Of a stretch of 64,000 nucleotides of DNA, positions 57,865-64,000 are shown piece after piece. The notes below the pieces were generated by a model. The model searched no databases, was not told where the DNA came from, and saw only the letters and a program-made list of their open reading frames with translations. The DNA comes from Bursaphelenchus xylophilus (taxonomy: Eukaryota; Nematoda; Chromadorea; Rhabditida; Aphelenchoididae). Every line of letters starts with the position of its first letter. Position 1 is the first letter of the stretch. Position numbers and translations under genes: made by a program. Location: contig CAJFCV020000005.1 of assembly GCA_904066235.2 (NCBI GenBank), positions 2,418,001 through 2,482,000 of the forward strand. Direction: 5' to 3'.

Positions 57865-57936
57865 TACTTTTTTAAAATTAAAACCAATCCATACCTATAA
57901 TTTACTTATGCTTGATACCCCGGAAAGTTGGCTCAT

Positions 57937-57938
<2 letters not shown>

Positions 57939-57977
<39 letters not shown>
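57939..57977. repeat. (TC)n microsatellite
   Basis: About 19 uninterrupted TC dinucleotides. Confidence 0.95.
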
Positions 57978-57979
<2 letters not shown>

Positions 57980-58561
57980 TCCTTTAGCTCTTCCTATCTC
58001 AAAGATCAACCCCACCGGAAACAGACAAGAATATAAAATGTCCATCCGAACCTGCAAAAAAGTCTAATCTAATTTTGCGCCCCTCAAAAATCCCCCATGA
58101 TTTATGCAAAGCAAAAACTTGAATGTTTGGTCTTCAAACTAAATTTCAATTTGCATTTAAACTTTTGCCCAAACAACGCCCAATTTCCTGCGCACAAACG
58201 CGAGGGAGACATAGTTAGCATATTCCGATATTTTATGGTTGGGTAATCGAGGGAGAAGTGAATCTTTTTGTCCCTCCAAAACCTTTTGTTATTATACTCT
58301 TTATGAGCAGATTTTTGAGACTTTCAGGATTCCATTTCCGGGTTCGTTAACAGGAAAAGTGTTGCTGAAATCTTGAGAAACCATGGTAGAAGATCAGAGT
58401 AATTTTTTTGAAAGGCATGTGTGGTACTCCTAGATGGCGTTTTGCAGAAATAAGCGAGATTTTTTTCGAAAATTAGGGCAAATCTAGCTTTTTTTGCAAT
58501 TTTATGCATAAAAAAATGTATTTTGACTGGAGGCAAAAAATCATTTTTTCCACGTGAAATT

Positions 58562-58641
58562 GGAGGCATTTTGCCACATTTTTTGATACTTCCTGGATGC
58601 AAAATGTAACGTTTTTTGCCCCTAGATCAGGTCCGACACTG
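58562..58641. mobile_element. Family A MITE, right half only
   Basis: Starts GGCATTTTGCCACATTTTTT and ends AGGTCCGACACTG|TA; the left arm is absent. Confidence 0.85.
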
Positions 58642-58648
58642 TACTAAA

Positions 58649-58815
58649 TTTTCATAAAAATAATGAGCACTCCGTCGTATCGAAAATCACATCGCCGCTT
58701 ACAAAATAAATTGTGTCTCGTTACAAAATCAAACTGCTTTTTACATCCACGAAATGCCAGCGACATTGCGCTCAGCGCAGCAACATTGTGCTCATAATTT
58801 TTCCGACAGACTGAT
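58649..58815. mobile_element. Family B MITE, left end worn
   Basis: AAAATAATGAGCACTCCGTC to GTGCTCATAATTTTTCCGAC and AGACTGATAG. It lies 8 bases after a half copy of family A. Confidence 0.8.
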
Positions 58816-59339
58816 AGCCCTTCGAGCTTATTATTTCCCGGCCCTCTATGCATGTACGAACAGGTATTTTTGTTTCTCGGATCGAGCTGCTTTAATGATA
58901 TCGCTAGGACGTCAATGTCCTTTAATTGGCTGTTAAGTGCATTGTTATTCCGAGTTTGTTTGTTAACAACTGGCTCTCGGAATGAGCCATTATACAACCA
59001 CATTTTTTGTCGTTCTTTTCAATTGGAGATGTTTACCCAATTTTTTGATTACTGAAATCTGTAATGAACCCATTTTTCCCTCAAAAAATCTCATTTTCAA
59101 TGATTTTTGATGTTGCTGCCTTATGATTTTTTTTATTTTTTTCCTTCTTTGTTATTGTTTAATATTTTTGCCCGCTAGCGGATCGAATATCATAGACTAT
59201 GATGCAGAGAACATATTTTTTTGACTTTTTTGATGACTTGTCACTTTTTGCAAACTAAGCTTTAATTTTTTGACGGTTTGTTAGATTTTTTGGAACGTCT
59301 CAACCTTATGGTTCTATATTTTGTGGCCTGTGGATTATT

Positions 59340-59700
59340 TTTGAAAGCATTTTCGAGATTTTTTTTTTGAAAAATTTAATTTTTTATTTTTTTTTTAAAT
59401 TTTGCTCCTAAAATCGGGTTTTTTGAATTTTAAGTGTGAAAATTTTTTGTATTTTTCAAATTTCACTTTAGCTTTGAATTTTGGAAAGCATTTTGAAAAT
59501 TTAGCAATTTTTATAATTTTTTAAATTTTGCTTGTAAAATCGGTTTTCTTGAATTTTAGGTGTTAAATTTTTTTGTATTTTTCAAATTTCACTTTAGTTT
59601 TGAATTTTGGAAAGCACTTTGAACTTTTTACCATTTTTTAAAATTTTTAAAAATTTTTTAATTTCACTCAAAAAATCGGTATTTCAAAAATTTTTTGTCC
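59340..59700. repeat. A/T-rich tandem repeat, ~118 bp unit
   Basis: Three copies of TTTTGAATTTTGGAAAGCA, AAAATCGGTTTTCTTGAATT and TTTGTATTTTTCAAATTTCA. Confidence 0.75.
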
Positions 59701-59739
59701 AAAAAATCGTATCAGTTTACTCCAGCACTCGTATTTTAC

Positions 59740-60535
59740 ACTCCGTGACATCATCTCCCTCCGCTACAGTAATCTTTTCCCCATTTTTACCGCGCTTTTC
59801 CATTTTCAGACACCATCCGTCACCCCGTATGTTGTGGCAAAAAGCGGGCGCAAAAATCCAAAAAGTGTGGTGAAAATGGTCGGCGCGTTACCTTCAACCC
59901 TCGGCCCAATGTTGTCCTTGAATGCCCTGGGGGGAATCGCGCCTCTCTTCATCTGCTTTTGTTTCGTTGCGCCGAGTTTTGAAACCTTTTTGGGCCCTAA
60001 TTTTGTGCCGGGATTTCGCCGCAGCCGCCCTCGTTAATTGACCTCGGGCCACGTGTGTTTGCCCGGCAATGTCCTATAAACAAGCGATAATGATCGGGTT
60101 CGCCGGGATTCGGAGTGATAGAGAGGTTGTTTGGCAGACGGGGCTATTTACGGTACAAAAGATGCGGAAAGAGAGGTAATTGGAAGTGGAATAGGGCCAT
60201 TAGGGAAGTGATAAAGAGATGCGGTTAGTTCAAAAGTCCTTTAAAGGGCGTTAGGACCAGAAATGAACCAGGAAGATAGAGAAAACTCTAATTGTTGAAG
60301 GGTTTCTATTGCTTCTTTCATTTCTGATGAATTTTTAGGCCATATGTTACTGTAAAATTCAATTTTGAACTCCTCAAAGACTTGCGCAATAAATTTAAGA
60401 CTATTTTTTTGTAAAATACGGCCACTGGGGCCCTTGTTGTCTATGAGAAAAGGCTCTACGGATTTTTGAAGAAGAAGAAACTTTTTTTGAGAGTTTCTCC
60501 CCGGAACCTTGAATACCATTGATTTATTAAACTTT
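59740..60535. other. GC-richer island, no gene recognised
   Basis: 60-70 codon frames on the plus strand at 59834-60037 follow a good acceptor (TTTTCAG at 59805-59811), but there is no domain and no partner exon. Confidence 0.35.
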
Positions 60536-60590
60536 CAGTCTGTCGGGAAAATAATGAGAACTCTGTCGCAGCGAAAATCGCATGGTTTCC
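60536..60590. mobile_element. Family B MITE, left half
   Basis: TCAGTCTGTCGGGAAAATAA and the start of the arm; the right half is absent. Confidence 0.85.
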
Positions 60591-61140
60591 ATGTATTCCA
60601 AGACGCGTCTCTCAACTGTTAACTTTTTTCCCCTCATTAGAAAAGGTGTTACAGAAAAGCCTCAAGTCATCCCACACACCTCGAATGGTCTGTCTAAACA
60701 AACAGTAATTGCCAGTTTGCAGTAAATTGTCTATCTCAATTATGAGAATAAAAAGTTCAGTCATAGCGGTGTACATAATTGTCAGTACTTGTAATCCCTT
60801 TCTTGTAGTCCCATTAAATGTTCTGTGGATTCATTTCTCAGCACCACTTTTTTCTGTCTTTCTGGACGTACAGGGCCAATCGAACCTACCGTCTTCTTTT
60901 TTTTTAGATTTCTCCGCGGAGACTCTGCCGATTTTCATGAAATTTAGATTTTTCTGGAGCTGAGATTCGCCATTTTCAACCAGTTGAATTTCAGGAACAA
61001 ATATTCTGAATTGACTTTACTTTGCCTTCCCAAAGTTTTTGAAAATTATTTTTGAGCCGAAACCGCTAAAATTACAATTAAATTCATTACAATTACAGAT
61101 GAAAATGCTAATAGTACAAAATTTTTGTTTTGTCAACCTA

Positions 61141-61391
61141 CAGTGGGGGACCTGAGCCAGTGGCAAGAAACGTAAAATTTTGCATTCGGGAAGTATCAAA
61201 AACGAGGCAAAATGCTTCCCTCTCCAACTGAAAAAACTACGATTTCAAAAGCGCGCCCGCCCTTTTTGTGAATGAAAGGGCGCGCCCTTCAAAACGAAGT
61301 TTTTTCACTTTGAGATGGAAGCATTTTGCCACATTTTTGATACTTCCTGGACGCAAATGGTACGTTTTTTGCCACTGGATAAGCTCCACTG
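61141..61391. mobile_element. Family A palindromic MITE
   Basis: TA|CAGTGGGGGACCTGAGCCAG to GGATAAGCTCCACTG; both arms complete. Confidence 0.88.
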
Positions 61392-61424
61392 TTGTCTCTT
61401 ACAAGGAAGTTTTTGCTCGGGCTC

Positions 61425-61760
61425 AGAGCATCAGATTGTCTTTAAATTTTGAACCGTTGCAGGCACATGTCAGATACCAAATTCCTGAAACTTAAAGCCC
61501 TCGCCTTGCAGGTACAGTTGTGATATTCAACAAGCTTTGCGGCCCATAGACTATGCGAAAACTGAACAGAGGTCAGAAAGAAAAACACTTTTTGGCCATG
61601 CCTCTGCTAATTTCACGCGGAAAAAATGATTTTATGTGGAAACATTGCTCTCTACAGTAGAAATAAGGCTCGGAAATTTCATGCATAAACATGAAAAAAA
61701 CTACCACACTTTTACCAAATTTTGAACTAAAAATCTCGCTTAATCTGTGCAACATATTAT
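61425..61760. repeat. Family C copy, partial
   Basis: Contains TTTAAATTTTGAACCGTTGC-type start and AAACATTGCTCTCTACAGTA; the right end is lost. The stretch 61770-62470 has a minus-strand GC-richer frame without recognisable identity. Confidence 0.65.
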
Positions 61761-62472
61761 AGCTTAAACTTTTCCCTTCCGGCAATCTCTCTTTTCTTTC
61801 CCAGCCGAACATTGCTGAAATTTTCGCTCCAACCCCGGAAACATTGGCCGTGAAAATTGGATTAGCCTCCGGCGCGAAGATATGTCCAAAATTTTTTTTA
61901 CAAACGTTGGAAACAGGAACGGGTTCACTGCGCGAGCCGCCCCGAAATAAACCCAAAAATGGAACGCTTTGAGGGAGAACGGGCCAAATTTGATAAAAAT
62001 GATGTTCCCCCCAATGGCGGAAGCTCCTGAAACTAAAGTAGTAAAAAGTAGCGCGGATGTGCTGGCCAAGTTCTTTGGAGGTACTATGAGATGGTTTTGA
62101 GAGAGGCCGGGCGATTGAGTTGAAGGGTTTTTTGGAAGTTCATTGGGACTGGGCAAAATCGCGGTTGTGGGTCAGGGGTACACTAATTGTAAGGGGAAAG
62201 CGGACATAGGGTAGTTGGTATGGCCCTTAGACAGAGGTCGGCAAAAAAATGAACAGGAGAAGGGGGTATATTGAATAAATAAATGTTTTTAAACCGTGGG
62301 GACTAATTCTACTTGAGGTGTAATAAGTCAAGTTCTGTCATCTGCTATACGTAAGGGGGTCTATGCTTAGTGGTTGATCTCGAATTCGCCATGGAAAACC
62401 GCCGTCAGGTCAGGGAGGCAAATCATGACTCGAGGGAGCAGTCCAAGGGGGCCCGAAATATATAAATACGTA

Positions 62473-62729
62473 CAGTCACCGCCCTGATCCAGCGGCAAGA
62501 AACGTACCATTTTGGATCCAGGAAGTATCAAAAATGTGGAAAAATGTTTCTCTCTCCAATTAAAAAAAAAGTTCGTTTTGAATGGCGCGCCCTTCCCCTC
62601 ACGAAAAAATGCGAGCGCGCTTTTGAAGTTGGAGTTTTTTCACTTGGAGAGGGAAGTATTTTGCCACATTTTTGATGCTTCCTGCATCCAAAATGGTACA
62701 TTTTTGCCATTAGATCGGATCCGTGATTG
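62473..62729. mobile_element. Family A palindromic MITE
   Basis: TA|CAGTCACCGCCCTGATCCAG to TTAGATCGGATCCGTGATTG|TA. Confidence 0.85.
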
Positions 62730-62888
62730 TATACGAAAAATTCCTACCCGGTTTGAAGTGTTGGTCGCCAAATCACAGTAGAGCTATCCAATTCAATTCA
62801 ATTTATTTCACTAATCACATGTAAAAATCATGGAGTGAATCAGTATGGTTTCTATTGTCCAGTCAACGCAACATCCTTCCGTCGGTGG

Positions 62889-63254
62889 CTATAGTGCTTT
62901 GGTCCTTCTTATCCTGGGGCGTCCGAGCGGGTGTGTGTAGGAGGTGTCCATTCTAGTAGCATCACTACCAGAACTGAACAGTACATATCCCGAGATTAGC
63001 TCCACCGTTTCCTTTTTCCAGCGATTTCTCGAACTGCTCCAACTTCCCCTCGCTTCGAATTGATCAACATTGACTGTACCAACTCGAAATCCAATACGAT
63101 TGATGGCTACTGTCCCAGGCAAAGCCCTTTGTGCCCGCGACGGCATGAGTGGACAGGAAAAACCGACCGCTCTCCGAGTAGAGCTAAAATCCTCTAAAAT
63201 TGTTTGTGACATTCTTTGAATTCGATCAATGCAAAGTGTGTTATTTGAAGTCAT
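62889..63254 (-). pseudogene. LINE endonuclease-domain fragment
   Basis: The frame contains INRIGFRVGTVNVDQFEAR and later ELISGYVLFSSGSDATRM. These resemble the N-terminal endonuclease part of RTE-type LINE proteins (NVRTL start; SG-x-L-x-YSG segment). Between them the best match shifts frame, and the reverse transcriptase is absent, so this is a decayed fragment. It shares its first segment with 21379-21588. Confidence 0.5.
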
Positions 63255-63312
63255 CCTGTGCGCATTTTACAGTAATATTATCCAACATTCCTCTATCCCG
63301 GAAATTTATTTA

Positions 63313-63388
63313 CAGTTTCGAACGCGGAAATGCGCTTATGTTCGTCGCCCTTTTGACTAGCCTACTTTTCGCCGTGCCCTATCGCTAA
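63313..63388 (+). CDS. Possible terminal exon, hydrophobic tail
   Basis: After ATTTACAG the frame reads FERGNALMFVALLTSLLFAV and stops two residues later. It could be the last exon of a membrane protein or chance; no upstream exon was found. Confidence 0.25.
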
Positions 63389-63777
63389 CCGGATTCCGGG
63401 TGTTATTGAGTTTGCGAGGACAAAAGAAATTTCATTTTGTGTAAATCTCGTTGCTTTTTTCGTTGATTGGACCTAATCTGTTGGTGGGGGAAAATTCGTT
63501 ACACTTGTTGAAGAATGTTATATGGGACTAGTCGGTGGTGTGTTTTGTTTTGACGCCGAAATAAGTTCATTGTCGTGTTTTTAGGCCAGGTCCTAATATG
63601 GAAGCCTTATCTGTCTTTCAGACAGGGCAGATTTGCTTCAAATCTTGCATAAGTAGTCTGCATGGTGTTATTAACAGTGACCAACACTGAATTTTATAAG
63701 ACCAAAAGCGCAATGCTCAGTCTGCTTTTTCCAAATCAAACACTTCTTTTGTATGACAAGCTCTTCTCATTTTGCTA

Positions 63778-64000
63778 ACAGGGGAAGTACTCCAAGTGCG
63801 ACGCTCAGATTTTGATGAAACTTGGCACAAATTTAGAATATTTTTTTCTAAAATATCTGCGAGACTCCTAGCCTGCGCTTTGCAGAAACAACCGAGATTT
63901 TTAGATCGAAAGTGGGTGAAAATTTGGCACTTTTTTGCCGAATTTCGGCACGAAAATTTTTATGCCTATTTCTACTATAGAGGGTAACATTTCCACAAAA
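63778..64000. mobile_element. Family C element, cut by window end
   Basis: ACAGGGGAAGTACTCCAAGT start with the full left-hand landmarks (TTTGCAGAAACAACCGAGAT), running off the right edge. Confidence 0.88.

Overview
The window looks like nuclear DNA of a nematode, most likely rhabditid-like; genus not determinable here. It is AT-rich, genes are split by introns ending in TTTCAG-type acceptors, and it carries a small secreted DUF148 (SXP/RAL-2) protein, a family known from nematodes. A CYP2-clan cytochrome P450, an M13 neprilysin, an MFS sugar-porter-like gene and an amnionless-like receptor subunit are ordinary animal families. Most of the remaining sequence is transposon-derived.

Layout: 1-1215 holds two opposed arrays of a ~60 bp satellite. 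2887-8105 is a six-exon MFS transporter (+), followed at 8701-9081 by a broken duplicate of its exon 4. 9726-13803 holds two minus-strand candidate exons of a secreted product. 15618-20759 is a hAT-like unit bounded by an 8-bp target duplication; it contains a complete seven-exon neprilysin gene with a Thr-rich C-terminal stalk. 21678-24766 is a second terminal-inverted-repeat unit, containing an intronless 384-codon coiled-coil gene I do not recognise. 26392-27092 is an internally deleted Tc/mariner element. 27762-30694 is a P450 (+), convergent with the DUF148 gene (30979-31573, -). 32370-41872 (-) is an amnionless-like gene whose largest recognised intron contains two big palindromic insertions. 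From about 42 kb to the end I recognise no complete gene: there are weak exon candidates, tRNA-derived foldback elements, tandem repeats and miniature elements.

Three short palindromic families recur and are named here for reference: family A (~250 bp, ends CAGTGGCGGACCTGATCCAG, TA flanks), family B (~155 bp, ends TCAGTCTGTCGGGAAAATAA) and family C (~450 bp, ends ACAAGGGAAGTACCCCAAGT). They fill introns of the MFS, P450 and amnionless-like genes.

The signals most worth following are: (1) a complete neprilysin gene enclosed by transposon termini and a matched 8-bp duplication; (2) a TIR-bounded 3.1-kb unit with an unrecognised gene and no recognisable transposase; (3) two large palindromes (TTAA and CCCTG duplications) with an apparent empty site in a neighbouring tandem unit; (4) tRNA-derived Pol III-like modules inside both arms of three foldback elements, an arrangement that could yield long hairpin RNA.
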